Source: Octadecabacter sp. (GTDB lineage: Bacteria > Pseudomonadota > Alphaproteobacteria > Rhodobacterales > Rhodobacteraceae). From it: 64,000 nt of DNA. This document shows positions 17,469 through 28,475 of the stretch, in pieces; within the stretch, counting starts at the first letter, position 1; every line of letters starts with the position of its first letter. The notes under the pieces were generated by a model. The model made no database searches and had not been told where the DNA came from. It saw nothing but the letters and a program-made list of their open reading frames with translations. Made by a program: the position numbers and the translations under genes. The DNA lies in the NCBI GenBank assembly GCA_017886375.1, contig JAGGNB010000113.1, positions 1 to 64,000 on the forward strand, written 5' to 3'.

Positions 17469-19013
17469 CTATGACGCGTCTCGCACCCACAGCTCAACCC
17501 GACGATTGGTCTGCTGACCCCAAATTGTGTCGTCGCAAGCCATTGGCAATGCCTCCCCAAACGCAGCGGTATCAATCGCCACGTTTGCTGGAAAACTCCC
17601 GCCAAGTGCCCGTGTCAAATCTCGGCGCACGGCTTCTGCGCGGGCGGATGACAAATCGCGATTTGCTGTTGCAGGGCCGCGTCCGTCGCTAAATCCAACC
17701 AGCATCAATTCCCTCCCGCCAAAGCGACCGTCGCGGATCGCTTGCGCCAACTGCATCACGTTGGACCGCGACTGCACGTCAAGCCGCGTCGACCCCGGAT
17801 CAAATCGAAACGTGCTGGACATGCGCACGCGCGGCGACAGTAGACGTATCATGCGCTGTAGTTCTGCCAACGGGATTTCTGAACCTGCGTTCGCAATCGC
17901 ATTTGCCAATCGATCACCCTGATCCGACAACGGGATCGGCACCGCCGCTAGGTCCACAAATCCAGCCCGTCGGATCACCAATTGCGCCGAAGGGGATCGT
18001 AACCAATCAAGGAAATCCACAATTTGTTGGTGCTGTCGACGTTGCGGTAGATAAATTAACATCGGGAACGTGAGCGGGTAGTCTTCTGTTTTCATCGTCA
18101 GAAACCGCGCGTCTGACCGAAGCCCGCACGGGCCAGTCAACGCTAGCGGTTGCGTGTTTCGTGTCGCACCAAATGGCACCAACGTCAGCCCATGCTCTGC
18201 CCCCGCGACCGACTCTAATAGTGCGTCAACATTATCATGTGATACATCTGGCTGATCCAATGCCAATCCAAATGGCCGCATGAACCGATCCTCAAACCCC
18301 TGAGTTTGACCGTCCAAGTCAGTTTTGAGATGAACCTCAAACTCACTGCGCGTTCCGGCAAGTTCTGCTGTTAGATCCCCTAGGGAAATTGATCGCACGC
18401 CTGACGATGCAGACGTCACAGGCACCAACGCATCCAATGCAAGTATCCGCATCTGCCGCGAAAGATTTAGCTGACCAAGCCCTGCTTCAACAGCGATCTG
18501 CAGTTCTATCGCGCGCAGTTCGCGCATGGACAGCAACACGTCGGCTTCATGGTTCACGAAATTCGAAAACGCGCCTTCTGGCGTCGCAACTGTGATGGCA
18601 ATCTCAAAGACCAACGCCCCGTCAGATCTGTGAAGCTGAAAACCTCGCGTGTCCTCACGCACGTCCCAGCCATTGTCGCGGGCGTAGACGTCGATCAAAG
18701 CGGGCAACAAAAGATCGCCCATCCGTGCCGCGCCAGTCATCCGCAAGGACGGGACATACTCGACCAAATCCGGACAATTCGCGCTGTCACACGTCATCCC
18801 AACGGCCCTGAACGTTACCAATCCTGCGGCTGTTGCAACTGTGGCGTTCTCACCATCAAAGGCGACAAAGCGCCCGGTAACTGCAACGCCTTCATCCACA
18901 CTTCGAAACACCACGTCCTGCGCGGCCAGACTCCCCGCACAAACGAAATGTGCGGCGAAAACCGCCGCACATCTCAAAACTGTCTGTGTTGTGTTAAACT
19001 TAATCCACGTCAT
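17469..19013 (-). CDS. Periplasmic binding-protein-like domain fused to OmpA C-terminal domain
   Basis: A 514-residue exported protein: signal peptide (about 1-31, ending in CAGSLAAQ), a PstS-like solute-binding-type domain (about 75-385, with LLLPALIDVYARDNGWDV near its start), and an OmpA-type peptidoglycan-binding domain (about 395-514: FRFDPGSTRLDVQSRSNV, then GFSDGRGPATANRDLSSARAEAVRRDL and NRRVELWV). The likely site is the periplasm, bound to peptidoglycan. Its ATG overlaps the stop of the upstream gene (ATGA). The ligand is unknown; phosphate capture is suggested only by the fold family. Confidence 0.8.
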   Translation of the reverse strand: MTWIKFNTTQTVLRCAAVFAAHFVCAGSLAAQDVVFRSVDEGVAVTGRFVAFDGENATVATAAGLVTFRAVGMTCDSANCPDLVEYVPSLRMTGAARMGDLLLPALIDVYARDNGWDVREDTRGFQLHRSDGALVFEIAITVATPEGAFSNFVNHEADVLLSMRELRAIELQIAVEAGLGQLNLSRQMRILALDALVPVTSASSGVRSISLGDLTAELAGTRSEFEVHLKTDLDGQTQGFEDRFMRPFGLALDQPDVSHDNVDALLESVAGAEHGLTLVPFGATRNTQPLALTGPCGLRSDARFLTMKTEDYPLTFPMLIYLPQRRQHQQIVDFLDWLRSPSAQLVIRRAGFVDLAAVPIPLSDQGDRLANAIANAGSEIPLAELQRMIRLLSPRVRMSSTFRFDPGSTRLDVQSRSNVMQLAQAIRDGRFGGRELMLVGFSDGRGPATANRDLSSARAEAVRRDLTRALGGSFPANVAIDTAAFGEALPMACDDTIWGQQTNRRVELWVRDAS

Positions 19014-20110
19014 CTTGACGCGATTGTCAGGTCCCTAAACATGTTTTGCAAGATCAGAAAGTCACCAACCGTGTCGCATTCAGGCATAATCATCGTCAAA
19101 TCCAATGCCGCTGTTTCACCGCTCGGGGACACTTGAATGCTCTGCGCGTTAAGCTCTTGGCCACAGTTTCCTAACGTAATCTCAGCTTCGGCAGCCAATA
19201 TAACATTCGGAGCCGCGCCCGTCATTCCACTCGGGAAAGTATAGATTTCTGCCATCAAGCCATCACCAACCGATCCGTCACCAAGACGCACCAAATACCC
19301 ACCAGTCGCAGTTTCAAGGCGGTCGATGTCACCAGGGTTATCGACGTAGATATGGTTGTCATCACCAAACGTTGCATCGTTTTCATAAGCGCTCAACATG
19401 ACTGAAACGTCGCCCTGCCATTGCAGCACGGCACGATCATAATTCGCAAAATCTGAAACGATTGCCGTCGCAACAGCGCCGTCGCCACCGATAAAATCTG
19501 CAATTATAACAACGGCTTCAGCCAAGGCGGGCACAATCAGTTCGGCTTCACCAACGCCGTCAGTCATTGCAGTAAACATCATGCCTTGATGGTGAATCGT
19601 AAAAGGTGAATTTACATGGCACGGTGCCTCAATGACCAATCTGATACTGGCTGCAGCGCCAGCTGTTGCTTCCATCGACGGCACGCAATCATTTGCTGAG
19701 TCGCCAGCAATATTTGACCCCACAACCGGGGTGGCTTCTGTATCAAGTGCTGCGAGTTGGATTGGTGCCACCTGCTCGACAGGCACTTTCGCAGTTTCCG
19801 GTAGGATGACAGCCGCAGATACAGCTGGCGCAGGTTCCACGATTTCAGGGGAAGACGCAAAAACGACACCGCCTTGCGCCACTGGAATCGGCAAAAATTC
19901 ATTTTCGGCTGAAACAGGGTTTTCCGGCAACGACTGGTTCTCGACCATCGATGCCTCTCCGGCTGCTTGTGTAAACGGTGCTGGTTGGACCGGCGCCGAA
20001 TCGGCACCGAACCGGCTCGCTAGGACGTCACCATTTTGCATTACAAAACCGATGCCCAACGCGACACTGAACGTGCCAGCTGCCATGCCAATTTTTCTGA
20101 GTTTCGCCAT
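19010..20110 (-). CDS. Exported hypothetical protein coupled to the OmpA-fusion gene
   Basis: A 366-residue protein that I do not recognise. Residues 8-28 are a hydrophobic N-terminal segment (signal anchor or signal peptide). Residues about 35-125 are a low-complexity linker rich in Pro, Ala, Val and Glu; the rest (about 135-366) looks like beta-rich periplasmic domains with four or more cysteines (CVPSMEA, APCHVN, LGNCGQE, MPECD). AAGGAG lies eight bases before the ATG. Coupling (ATGA) to the binding-protein/OmpA fusion suggests that the two form one envelope complex. Similar pairs occur next to secA in related genomes (family knowledge, not seen here). Confidence 0.65.
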   Translation of the reverse strand: MAKLRKIGMAAGTFSVALGIGFVMQNGDVLASRFGADSAPVQPAPFTQAAGEASMVENQSLPENPVSAENEFLPIPVAQGGVVFASSPEIVEPAPAVSAAVILPETAKVPVEQVAPIQLAALDTEATPVVGSNIAGDSANDCVPSMEATAGAAASIRLVIEAPCHVNSPFTIHHQGMMFTAMTDGVGEAELIVPALAEAVVIIADFIGGDGAVATAIVSDFANYDRAVLQWQGDVSVMLSAYENDATFGDDNHIYVDNPGDIDRLETATGGYLVRLGDGSVGDGLMAEIYTFPSGMTGAAPNVILAAEAEITLGNCGQELNAQSIQVSPSGETAALDLTMIMPECDTVGDFLILQNMFRDLTIASR

Positions 20111-20260
20111 CGTTTTACTCCTTACCCAAACTCGGGTCCCACTAGGGGTCAGGAGGCAGATTGGTTTATCCCCATGGCCTTAAAAGGGCGGACATGGGGA
20201 TTCTTTCAGACAGCAATAAGGCAAGAACGCGGCTTTTCGCCTAAATCTTTGGTTAAGCGC

Positions 20261-22957
20261 CTAGGTTAAGCGGCCGTGACAATGTTTGAATTTGTTTCCA
20301 GATCCACAAGGGCATACGTCATTGCGCCCGGGATTGCCCCATGTCGCAGGATCCGCTTCGTCGAAGCCCGGCTTTGCGTCTGCTGTTGGCGCTGGCAACG
20401 CCGGTGCACCCGCTGCGGCCTTTGCCTGACGTTGCTGTTCCATAGCTTGTGCGACCATCGCTTCTTGTTCTTCCTTGGACATAGGTCGAATTTGCGCAAG
20501 CTTTTGCGTCACTTCAGACCGCAACCCATCGAGTAGGCTTTCAAACAGCTGAAACGATTCAGTTTTATACTCATTGAGCGGATCACGCTGCGCATACCCA
20601 CGAAAGCCCACGACGGATCGAAGGTGTTCAAGCGTCAGCAAATGCTCGCGCCATTTTGCGTCAATCGTCTGTAGCAGGATCTGCTTTTCGATATTGCGCA
20701 TGATTTCGGGGCCAAAGGCCGCCGTCTTTTCAGCCATATACGCTTCTGATGCTTCTTCGAGGCGTTCACGCAGATCACTATCATCAACGCCTTCTTCGTT
20801 GGCCCATTCGATAACAGGAACGTCGATTCCCAACTGGGCGATGACCTGCGCATAAAGCCCTTCGGTATCCCATTGGTCAGCGTAGCTTTTGGCCGGAATA
20901 TGGACGTCTACCAAATCATCAATCACTTGGCTGCGCATATCGGCGATGATTTCGGACAAATCTTCGGCTTCCATGATTTCGCGACGCTGGCTAAAGATCA
21001 CTTTACGCTGGTCGTTCATCACATCGTCAAATTTCAGCAACTGTTTACGAATGTCGAAGTTACGGCCTTCGACTTTCGCCTGGGCGCGCTCAAGCGACTT
21101 GTTGACCCAAGGGTGTACAATTGCTTCGCCGTCTTTCATGCCAAGTGATGACAAAACTTTGTCCAACCGTTCGGACCCGAAGATACGCATCAGATCATCT
21201 TCGAGCGACAAGAAGAATGACGATTTTCCCGGATCGCCCTGACGGCCTGACCGCCCACGAAGCTGATTGTCGATGCGACGGCTTTCGTGGCGTTCAGTCG
21301 CTAAAACGTACAAACCGCCTGCGTCTTTAACGGCCTGTTCATCGCCGGTATGTGCTGCTTCGATCTTTGCGCGCACGACTTCATTGTCGTCATCGGGCGA
21401 CGCCGCGATGGCTTCCATGATCTTGAATTCGACGTTGCCACCCAGCTTAATGTCCGTACCACGACCTGCCATGTTGGTCGCAATCGTCACAGCACCCAGC
21501 TTACCTGCATCAGCGACAATCTGCGCTTCCTGCTCGTGCTGGCGTGCGTTCAAAACGTTATGCACGATGCCTTCAGTCGTCAAAAGTTGGCTTAAAAATT
21601 CGGACTTCTCAATCGATGTCGTACCAACAAGGGTTGGCTGACCTTTTTCGTTGGCTTCTTTGATTGCCTTAACGACGCCATTAAACTTCTCTGTCGCCGT
21701 GCGATACACTTGGTCATGCTCATCTACTCGCGCGATGGGGCGGTTTGTCGGTACCTCGACAACACCCAGCCCGTAAATCTCGGCGAATTCATCTGCTTCG
21801 GTTAGCGCGGTGCCCGTCATGCCGCCCAGTTTATCGTACAGGCGGAAATAGTTCTGGAACGTAACAGATGCCAGCGTGACGTTCTCGGGCATGATCTTGC
21901 AACCCTCTTTCGCCTCAATCGCTTGGTGCAGACCCTCGGACAAACGTCGACCTGTCATCATCCGTCCGGTGAATTCGTCAATCAGCACAACCTCGTTGTC
22001 GCGCACGATGTAATCTTTGTCCTTGGTGAACAGCTTATGGGCACGCAGACCTTGATTGACATGGTGCACGATTGACGTGCTTTCGGGCGCATAAAGGGAT
22101 TGATCCGCAGGCAAAATACCTGCCGACACTAACCGCTCTTCAAGAAATTCGTTACCCTCGTCCGTGTAGTTAACGTTGCGGGTCTTTTCGTCGAGCGTGA
22201 AATGTTCGTCCGTAATTTCAGGGATCAGCTTGTCGATGGTCGTATACATCGCAGAACGGTCTTCGGCGGGTCCGGAAATGATCAACGGCGTGCGCGCCTC
22301 ATCAACCAGAATAGAATCCACTTCGTCGACGATCGCATAGTTGTGGCCGCGCTGGTTCATCTGTGCCAGTTCAGATTTCATATTGTCGCGCAGATAATCA
22401 AACCCAAGCTCGTTGTTGGTCGCATAGGTCACATCACAACGATACGCGGCGTTTTTCTCGGCTTCGGGCTGCTGGGGGTAAATCACACCAGTCGTCAGGC
22501 CCAAGGCGCCAAACACTTGGCTCATCCATTCGGCGTCACGTTTGGCGAGGTAGTCGTTCACCGTCACCACATGCACGCCCTTGCCCGTCAGCGCGTTCAG
22601 ATATGCTGGGAACGTCGCGACAAGGGTCTTGCCCTCACCCGTTTTCATTTCGGAAATATTGCCCTGATGCAGGAATATGCCACCCATCAATTGCACATCA
22701 AACGCCCGCAGACCCAAGGCGCGTCTTGCAGCCTCACGACAGTTCGCAAATGCCTCTGGCAACAAATCATCAAGGCTCTCACCGCCCATCGCGCGTTTGG
22801 CCAGTTCCTCGGTCTTCGCTTTGATACCCTCGTCGCTCAGGGCTTCGCATTCAGGCTCCAGCGCGTTGACTTGTTCAATCAGCGGCAGCGTGGCCTTCAC
22901 CAAACGGTCGTTCGGCGTACCGAAAATCTTTTTAGCAATTGTTCCAAGACCGAGCAT
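20261..22957 (-). CDS. secA: Protein translocase motor SecA
   Basis: An 898-residue SecA, the ATPase that drives preproteins through SecYEG. The first nucleotide-binding fold has Walker [11 protein letters not shown] (104-113) and the DEAD-type [20 protein letters not shown]; the second has [13 protein letters not shown] and the motif [18 protein letters not shown]; the C-terminus carries the SEC-C zinc site [12 protein letters not shown], used for SecB binding. It is divergent from the parvulin gene; about 190 bp between them should hold both promoters. A 9-bp inverted repeat at 20168-20201, downstream of the stop, may end the transcript. Confidence 0.98.
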   Translation of the reverse strand: MLGLGTIAKKIFGTPNDRLVKATLPLIEQVNALEPECEALSDEGIKAKTEELAKRAMGGESLDDLLPEAFANCREAARRALGLRAFDVQLMGGIFLHQGNISEMKTGEGKTLVATFPAYLNALTGKGVHVVTVNDYLAKRDAEWMSQVFGALGLTTGVIYPQQPEAEKNAAYRCDVTYATNNELGFDYLRDNMKSELAQMNQRGHNYAIVDEVDSILVDEARTPLIISGPAEDRSAMYTTIDKLIPEITDEHFTLDEKTRNVNYTDEGNEFLEERLVSAGILPADQSLYAPESTSIVHHVNQGLRAHKLFTKDKDYIVRDNEVVLIDEFTGRMMTGRRLSEGLHQAIEAKEGCKIMPENVTLASVTFQNYFRLYDKLGGMTGTALTEADEFAEIYGLGVVEVPTNRPIARVDEHDQVYRTATEKFNGVVKAIKEANEKGQPTLVGTTSIEKSEFLSQLLTTEGIVHNVLNARQHEQEAQIVADAGKLGAVTIATNMAGRGTDIKLGGNVEFKIMEAIAASPDDDNEVVRAKIEAAHTGDEQAVKDAGGLYVLATERHESRRIDNQLRGRSGRQGDPGKSSFFLSLEDDLMRIFGSERLDKVLSSLGMKDGEAIVHPWVNKSLERAQAKVEGRNFDIRKQLLKFDDVMNDQRKVIFSQRREIMEAEDLSEIIADMRSQVIDDLVDVHIPAKSYADQWDTEGLYAQVIAQLGIDVPVIEWANEEGVDDSDLRERLEEASEAYMAEKTAAFGPEIMRNIEKQILLQTIDAKWREHLLTLEHLRSVVGFRGYAQRDPLNEYKTESFQLFESLLDGLRSEVTQKLAQIRPMSKEEQEAMVAQAMEQQRQAKAAAGAPALPAPTADAKPGFDEADPATWGNPGRNDVCPCGSGNKFKHCHGRLT

Positions 22958-23145
22958 ATTCTCTCCGCGCGCGCCTGTTTCGGCGTCTCTGACATCAATG
23001 TGTGAGGAGGTTGGTTGTGCCTGTCGAACGCGCCCAATAGAAACGGCGCCAAGACCGGCCCCCTCGGGACCTCTAGGGGATGTAAGGGGCCGCTACATAG
23101 GTGTCAACGCCGCGGCCCGCCGCGGCTCATCAAGGAACTGTTAAC

Positions 23146-24000
23146 ATGCTATTTCGCACCAAATTGCTGGCCTCTGCCGCACTTTTTACTTTCACTGCCA
23201 GCTTCGCTTACGGCGACGCCCATACCGACATGACGGCTGAGACTGTCGTGGCGTCGGTCAACGGGTCAGACATAACGTTGGGCCAGCTCGTGATGTTGCG
23301 TTCACAACTGCCGGAACAATATCAACAACTGGCCGATGACGTTGTTTTCAACGGACTGATCGATCAACTGGTGAACCAGCAACTCCTTGGCGATACGCTC
23401 GAGGTTGAACCAAAACGGATCGGCATCGCCATCACGAACGAAGTGCGCTCCTTGCGGGCGGGCGAAGTGGTCAACACGTTCACCAGCGCACCAGTTGATG
23501 AAGCAGATTTGCAAGCGGCCTATGATGCGCGTTTTGCGGATGTCGTGCCTGACGCTGAATTCAACGCCTCCCACATCTTGGTAGAAACCGAAGACGAAGC
23601 GATCGAGATCAAAACGATGATCGACGATGGTGCTGATTTCGCCGAAACAGCCGTCGAAAAATCAACCGGCCCATCCGGTCCATCCGGTGGGGATCTTGGC
23701 TGGTTCGGTCTTGGCATGATGGTTCCTGCCTTCGAAGAGGCCGTGCTGACACTGGACGCCGGCGAAGTATCGCCGCCCGTACAAACGCAATTTGGCTGGC
23801 ACATCGTCAAGCTCAATGAAACGCGCGAAACACCGTTGCCGACACTGGACGATTTGCGTGTTGAGCTAACGACGGGCATTCAACAGCAGGGTCTCGACGC
23901 GCTCATCACGACCTTGACCGAAGCCGCCGACATCACACTGCCCGAAGAAGGCCAGTTCGATTACACGTTGATCCAGAACCTTGAACTGCTTGAGGACTAA
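23146..24000 (+). CDS. Periplasmic peptidyl-prolyl isomerase (parvulin, PpiC/SurA type)
   Basis: A 284-residue exported foldase. The ATG at 23146 (AAGGAA eight bases upstream) starts a signal peptide (about 1-22, ending in ASFAYGDA); the frame runs further upstream without a better start. An N-terminal helical chaperone part is followed by a parvulin domain (about 145-235: ASHILVETEDEAIEIK, GPSGPSGGDLGWFGLG, GWHIVKL). It catalyses cis-trans proline isomerisation in the periplasm, which suits its location opposite secA. argJ follows after 2 bp. Confidence 0.92.
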   Translation: MLFRTKLLASAALFTFTASFAYGDAHTDMTAETVVASVNGSDITLGQLVMLRSQLPEQYQQLADDVVFNGLIDQLVNQQLLGDTLEVEPKRIGIAITNEVRSLRAGEVVNTFTSAPVDEADLQAAYDARFADVVPDAEFNASHILVETEDEAIEIKTMIDDGADFAETAVEKSTGPSGPSGGDLGWFGLGMMVPAFEEAVLTLDAGEVSPPVQTQFGWHIVKLNETRETPLPTLDDLRVELTTGIQQQGLDALITTLTEAADITLPEEGQFDYTLIQNLELLED

Positions 24001-24002
24001 TC

Positions 24003-25217
24003 ATGGCTATTTCCCCGCTCGCACCTGCCAGCTTTCCCGACTTATTTGTCATTGAAGGTGTGCGTTTCGCATCCGGTGCGGCGGGGGTGAAATACAAAGA
24101 CCGAAAAGACGTAATGTTGGTGGAACTCGCCGCTGGCACGGCAGTTGCCGGGGTTTTCACGCGCTCGGCCACACGCTCGGCCCCTGTTTTGGACTGTCAG
24201 TCCAAAATGGGTGGTGCGGCGGATGGCCGCGCGGCGATCCTCGTGAATTCCGGCAATTCCAATGCGTTCACAGGGGCTGCTGGCGAACGCTCCGTTACAG
24301 CAATATGTGACGCCGTTGCGGCGGCCACAGGCATCCAAACGGACCGTATCTTCACAGCGTCTACCGGTGTCATCGGCGAACGCCTGCCCCATGATCGTAT
24401 CATTGCGAAGGTCAATGACCTTGCGGCGGGTCTTACGTCCAGCGGCATCAATGACGCCGCCAAAGCGATTATGACCACTGACACATTCCCAAAAGGCGCA
24501 TGTGCGGAAGTTGTTATCGACGGAAAAACTGTGCGCATCGCGGGCATCGCCAAGGGGTCAGGGATGATCGCGCCCGATATGGCAACGATGCTGGTCTACA
24601 TCTTTACTGACGCCAAGATTTCACAACCCGATCTGCAAACCCTGCTGGCAACGCTCACCGACCAGACGTTCAACTGCATCACTGTGGACAGCGACACATC
24701 CACCTCTGACAGCCTGATGTGTGCTGCCACCGGCGCATCCGGCGTTGATGTAACCAATAGCGCCGGCTTCACCCAGGCACTGCATGGCGTCATGCTCAAC
24801 CTCGCCCACCAAGTGGTGCGCGACGGCGAAGGTGCCACCAAATTCGTCGAAGTCCGCGTGTCTGGTGCGGCCAGCGACGCCGACGCCCGCAAAGTCGGCC
24901 TGTCCATCGCCAATTCCCCCCTCGTTAAGACCGCCATCGCAGGCGAAGACCCAAACTGGGGCCGGATCGTCATGGCGGTTGGCAAGTCCGGTGCACAAGC
25001 TGACCGCGACCGCCTAACAATCCGGTTTGGTGATATCTTGGTAGCTGAAAACGGTTGGGTGTCGCCCGACTACACCGAAGCCGCGGGTGCAGCGTACATG
25101 AAACAACAAGATCTTGTCATTGCCGTCGATCTTGGCATCGCGGGTGGCTTGGGCACTGTCTGGACCTGTGATCTGACCCACGGATACATCACCATCAACG
25201 CCGACTACCGTTCATGA
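24003..25217 (+). CDS. argJ: Bifunctional glutamate N-acetyltransferase/amino-acid acetyltransferase ArgJ
   Basis: A 404-residue ArgJ that transfers acetyl from N-acetylornithine to glutamate (and may use acetyl-CoA) in the cyclic arginine pathway. The precursor cleaves itself at an Ala-Thr bond; the site APDMATMLVYI is visible with Thr195 as nucleophile. Other conserved parts: VNSGNSNAFTG, TASTGVIGERLP and GEDPNWGRIVMAVG. The gene belongs with the parvulin and mutT genes on one strand. argG is elsewhere in the window (55716). Confidence 0.97.
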   Translation: MAISPLAPASFPDLFVIEGVRFASGAAGVKYKDRKDVMLVELAAGTAVAGVFTRSATRSAPVLDCQSKMGGAADGRAAILVNSGNSNAFTGAAGERSVTAICDAVAAATGIQTDRIFTASTGVIGERLPHDRIIAKVNDLAAGLTSSGINDAAKAIMTTDTFPKGACAEVVIDGKTVRIAGIAKGSGMIAPDMATMLVYIFTDAKISQPDLQTLLATLTDQTFNCITVDSDTSTSDSLMCAATGASGVDVTNSAGFTQALHGVMLNLAHQVVRDGEGATKFVEVRVSGAASDADARKVGLSIANSPLVKTAIAGEDPNWGRIVMAVGKSGAQADRDRLTIRFGDILVAENGWVSPDYTEAAGAAYMKQQDLVIAVDLGIAGGLGTVWTCDLTHGYITINADYRS

Positions 25218-25612
25218 AAACCGTGTTGGTCAGTGCGGTCGCGCTCATCGATGTCGATGGTCGTGTTTTGCTCGCGCAGCGGCCCGAAGGGAAGTCTATG
25301 GCCGGTCTTTGGGAATTTCCCGGTGGCAAAGTAGAGATTGGCGAAACACCCGAGGCTGCGTTGATCCGCGAACTGCAAGAAGAGCTGGGCATTGATACAT
25401 GGCAGTCCTGCCTTGCGCCTCTGACGTTCGCCAGCCACAGCTATGACGATTTCCACCTAATTATGCCGCTGTTCGCCTGCCGGAAATGGGACGGAACCCC
25501 GACCCCGCGCGAGGGCCAGACCCTTAAATGGGTGCGGGCAAACCAGCTGCGCGACTATCCGATGCCTGCCGCTGACCTGCCCCTGATCCCAATCTTACGA
25601 GACTGGATTTAG
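25214..25612 (+). CDS. mutT: MutT/Nudix 8-oxo-dGTP diphosphatase
   Basis: A 132-residue Nudix hydrolase with the box GGKVEIGETPEAALIRELQE (about 36-55, then ELGI) and flanking PEGKSMAGLWEFPGGK, the pattern of MutT enzymes that clear 8-oxo-dGTP to avoid A-to-C mutations. The ATG overlaps the argJ stop (ATGA). Length matches E. coli MutT. Confidence 0.9.
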   Translation: MKTVLVSAVALIDVDGRVLLAQRPEGKSMAGLWEFPGGKVEIGETPEAALIRELQEELGIDTWQSCLAPLTFASHSYDDFHLIMPLFACRKWDGTPTPREGQTLKWVRANQLRDYPMPAADLPLIPILRDWI

Positions 25613-25790
25613 CAGTTAAACGCGAGATATGTTAAAAACAGGCAATATATAGTCACTTTTTTCACTCTCATGGCTATATTTTGGGTGACATACAAACATC
25701 TCACTGCTTTAATCAACTGTAAGTAGAGAGATTGTATCCTGAACCTTCATTGTTTTAGGAATTTGTGAGCAAAGATTTGGGAGGATCGTC

Positions 25791-25925
25791 ATGCTTCGTA
25801 CAATAACAGTTGGAAACCATATTCAGGTTCAGGGCCTGTTTGTTCGGTCGCTTGAAAACGGCAAGGTGATTGTCGCAGTCGGAGAGCGCCAATACCAAGG
25901 CCAGCCGGTAGAGCGTCTCAACTAA
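25791..25925 (+). CDS. Small conserved-looking protein, 44 residues
   Basis: ATG at 25791 has a strong ribosome binding site (GGGAGGAT, 4 bp upstream) and opens a 44-codon frame ending in TAA. The product (starts MLRTITVGNHIQVQG, ends QPVERLN) has alternating hydrophobic residues like a small beta-barrel or SH3-like fold. It has its own AT-rich upstream region (25613-25790) and a strong terminator 21 bp after the stop, so it is a free-standing transcription unit. No family is recognised. Confidence 0.7.
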   Translation: MLRTITVGNHIQVQGLFVRSLENGKVIVAVGERQYQGQPVERLN

Positions 25926-25945
25926 TTTGAATGCTATTAAATGAA

Positions 25946-25974
25946 AAAGGGGACGCCGATGTGGCGTCCCCTTT
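25946..25974 (+). terminator. Bidirectional terminator
   Basis: Perfect 12-bp inverted repeat (AAAGGGGACGCC / GGCGTCCCCTTT) with a five-base loop between the small gene and infB. It ends with T on one strand and A on the other, so it can serve both convergent transcripts. Confidence 0.9.
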
Positions 25975-25994
25975 CGTGTTTTCAGGCCGCTGCT

Positions 25995-28475
25995 TTACAG
26001 CGTGCGTTCCACTTCTTCGCGCTCAAAGATCTCGATGACATCGTTTGGACGGATGTCTTCGTATTTCTCGAACGCCATGCCACATTCCTGACCGGACTGA
26101 ACTTCAGGCACTTCATCCTTGAAACGTTTCAGCGTCTTAAGTGTGCCTTCGTGGATCACAACATCATCACGCAGTAGGCGCACACCAGCTGAACGTCGCG
26201 CGACGCCTTCGGTGACCAAGCAACCAGCAATCATGCCGACATTAGAAACCTTAAAGACCTCTTTGATGTTGGCGTAACCGATAAAGTTCTCACGAACTTC
26301 GGCAGACAACAGACCAGACGCCGCCGCTTTGATATCGTCCACGAGATCGTAAATGATCGAGTAGTAGCGAATCTCAACGCCCTTTTGGTTCGCCGACTGA
26401 CGCGCAGATGCATTCGCACGCACGTTAAAGCCGATCACGGGTGCACCGGAAGCTTCGGCTAAGGCGATATCACTTTCAGTGATCGCACCAACGCCGGAAT
26501 GTAGGACCCGCACGCGCACTTCGTCGTTGCCGATCTTGGCCATCGCCTGAACAATCGCTTCGGTCGAACCTTGCACGTCGCCTTTGACGAGGATCGGCAG
26601 CTCAGAAACGCTTTCGCTTGCCTTTGCGTTCGCCATCAACTGGTCCAGGGTCACAGCAGCACCAGCGGCGGCGCGTTTCTCTTTCGCAGCGTTGGCGCGG
26701 TATTCAGCGATCTCACGCGCTTGCGCTTCGGTGGAAGTCACGTTCAAAACGTCACCCGCTTCCGGCGTTCCGTTCAGGCCAAGAACCTCAACAGGGACGG
26801 ATGGGCCAGCCTCTTCGATACGTTCACCTTTGTCATCGATCAACGCGCGGACTTTGCCCCACTGCTCACCCACAACAAAGATATCACCTCGGCGCAACGT
26901 ACCCGTTTCAATCAACACGGTCGCGACAGGGCCGCGGCCAATGTCCAACTGCGCCTCAATCACAGCACCTTGTGCGGCGCGATCTGGGTTGGCTTTCAGT
27001 TCCAGCAATTCGGACTGCAACGCAATCGCCTCAAGCAGTTCATCAAGGCCTTGGCCAGTCAGGGCCGACACTTCGACGTCTTGAACTTCACCAGACATCT
27101 TTTCGACGATCACGGAATGCTGCAACAGATCCGTGCGAACCTTGTTTGCGTCAGCTGCCGGACGGTCGATCTTGTTGATCGCCACGATCATCGGCACGTT
27201 CGCCGCTTTCGCGTGGTGGATCGCTTCGATTGTCTGCGGCATCACTGCGTCGTCAGCAGCAACAACCAGAACCACGATATCCGTGACTTGCGCACCACGG
27301 GCACGCATCGACGTAAACGCCGCGTGTCCCGGAGTATCAAGGAACGTTAGCTTCGCGCCGCTTTCGGTCGTAACTTGATACGCACCGATGTGCTGCGTAA
27401 TGCCGCCCGCCTCGCCAGCCACAACTTTTGCGTTGCGGATTGCATCAAGCAGCGACGTCTTACCGTGGTCAACGTGACCCATGATCGTGATGACCGGTGG
27501 GCGTGGCTTCAGATCTTTCGCGTCGTCTTCGATGATCTTGATCACATCTTCGACATCCGAATCAGAAACACGCACGACTCTGTGGCCAAATTCTTCGACG
27601 ATCAATTCTGCCGTGTCGGCATCAATAGATTGATTCTGCGTCGCCATGATACCGTTGTTCATCAACGATTTCACAACATCGGACACCTTTTCAGACATCC
27701 GGTTTGCCAATTCAGATACAACAATCGCTTCTGGAACCTGAACGTCGCGCATAACTTTTTCACGCTCGACGTTTTGGCCCATAGCCTTTTGACGAGCACG
27801 ATCTTGCTTACGCTTCATCTGCGCCATGGACCGATGACGGCCACCTTCACCGCCACGCAGCGCTTGGTTCAACGTCAGCTTACCACCGCGGCGGGCATCG
27901 TCTTGGCCCTTGTTCTTGCGGGTGTCGCGGTCGTCTTCTTTCTTGCGCGGTGCCGCAGCAGGTGCGCCGCCGCTTGGGGGCGCACGTCGCTGGGCTGGGG
28001 CCAACTCTGGGTCAACGACCGCAGGGGCAGCCGCAGCTTGCGCCGCAACTTCGGCATCACGCTTCTTTTGCTCTTCTTCGTCTTTTTTGGCTTTGACGGC
28101 CTCTTCGCGCTCTTTCTCTTCGAGCTCTTTGGCGTCAATCTCTGCACGACGAAGTTCACGCTGTTCAGCGCGTTCTTTGTCATCCGCATCACGCTTTGCG
28201 GCGTCTTCGACTTCGCGGGCTTTAGCAAGTTGCAGCGCCTTCATCCGGCGCGCCATCTCGACGTCCGAAATACCTGCGGGCCGCTTGGACGGATCACCGC
28301 CCAAAGGTGCAGAACCGCTGCCAGCTGGCTTTGGCGTACCCGGCTTGGGCACGACAACGCGCTTGCGCTTCGTTTCAACTACAACGTTCTTGGTACGCCC
28401 GTGGCTGAAGCTTTGCTTCACGCTTCCGGGACGGGGAGTAACACCAAGTGGCTTTTTGCCGTCTGAATCGCTCAT
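25995..28475 (-). CDS. infB: Translation initiation factor IF-2
   Basis: An 826-residue IF-2, the GTPase that places initiator tRNA on the 30S subunit. An N-terminal Lys/Glu/Ala-rich coiled region (about 75-150) and a basic linker (about 180-245) precede the G domain, with G1 GHVDHGKTS (333-341), DTPGHAAF and NKID. Domains II-IV follow and end in [13 protein letters not shown]. The ATG overlaps the stop of the upstream ylxR-like gene (ATGA). It is the last gene of the rimP-nusA operon. Confidence 0.98.
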   Translation of the reverse strand: MSDSDGKKPLGVTPRPGSVKQSFSHGRTKNVVVETKRKRVVVPKPGTPKPAGSGSAPLGGDPSKRPAGISDVEMARRMKALQLAKAREVEDAAKRDADDKERAEQRELRRAEIDAKELEEKEREEAVKAKKDEEEQKKRDAEVAAQAAAAPAVVDPELAPAQRRAPPSGGAPAAAPRKKEDDRDTRKNKGQDDARRGGKLTLNQALRGGEGGRHRSMAQMKRKQDRARQKAMGQNVEREKVMRDVQVPEAIVVSELANRMSEKVSDVVKSLMNNGIMATQNQSIDADTAELIVEEFGHRVVRVSDSDVEDVIKIIEDDAKDLKPRPPVITIMGHVDHGKTSLLDAIRNAKVVAGEAGGITQHIGAYQVTTESGAKLTFLDTPGHAAFTSMRARGAQVTDIVVLVVAADDAVMPQTIEAIHHAKAANVPMIVAINKIDRPAADANKVRTDLLQHSVIVEKMSGEVQDVEVSALTGQGLDELLEAIALQSELLELKANPDRAAQGAVIEAQLDIGRGPVATVLIETGTLRRGDIFVVGEQWGKVRALIDDKGERIEEAGPSVPVEVLGLNGTPEAGDVLNVTSTEAQAREIAEYRANAAKEKRAAAGAAVTLDQLMANAKASESVSELPILVKGDVQGSTEAIVQAMAKIGNDEVRVRVLHSGVGAITESDIALAEASGAPVIGFNVRANASARQSANQKGVEIRYYSIIYDLVDDIKAAASGLLSAEVRENFIGYANIKEVFKVSNVGMIAGCLVTEGVARRSAGVRLLRDDVVIHEGTLKTLKRFKDEVPEVQSGQECGMAFEKYEDIRPNDVIEIFEREEVERTL

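Noticed and set aside
20168-20201. Inverted repeat ATCCCCATG / CATGGGGAT as secA terminator
   Set aside because: No T-run follows on the minus strand; it may be a structure of unknown role, so it is not listed as a terminator.
22202-23005. 267-codon open frame opposite the secA start
   Set aside because: Shadow of a certain gene; no start signal or motif.
27375-28466. 363-codon open frame opposite infB
   Set aside because: It lies entirely within infB, and its leucine/arginine/phenylalanine-rich composition is that of a reverse-strand shadow.
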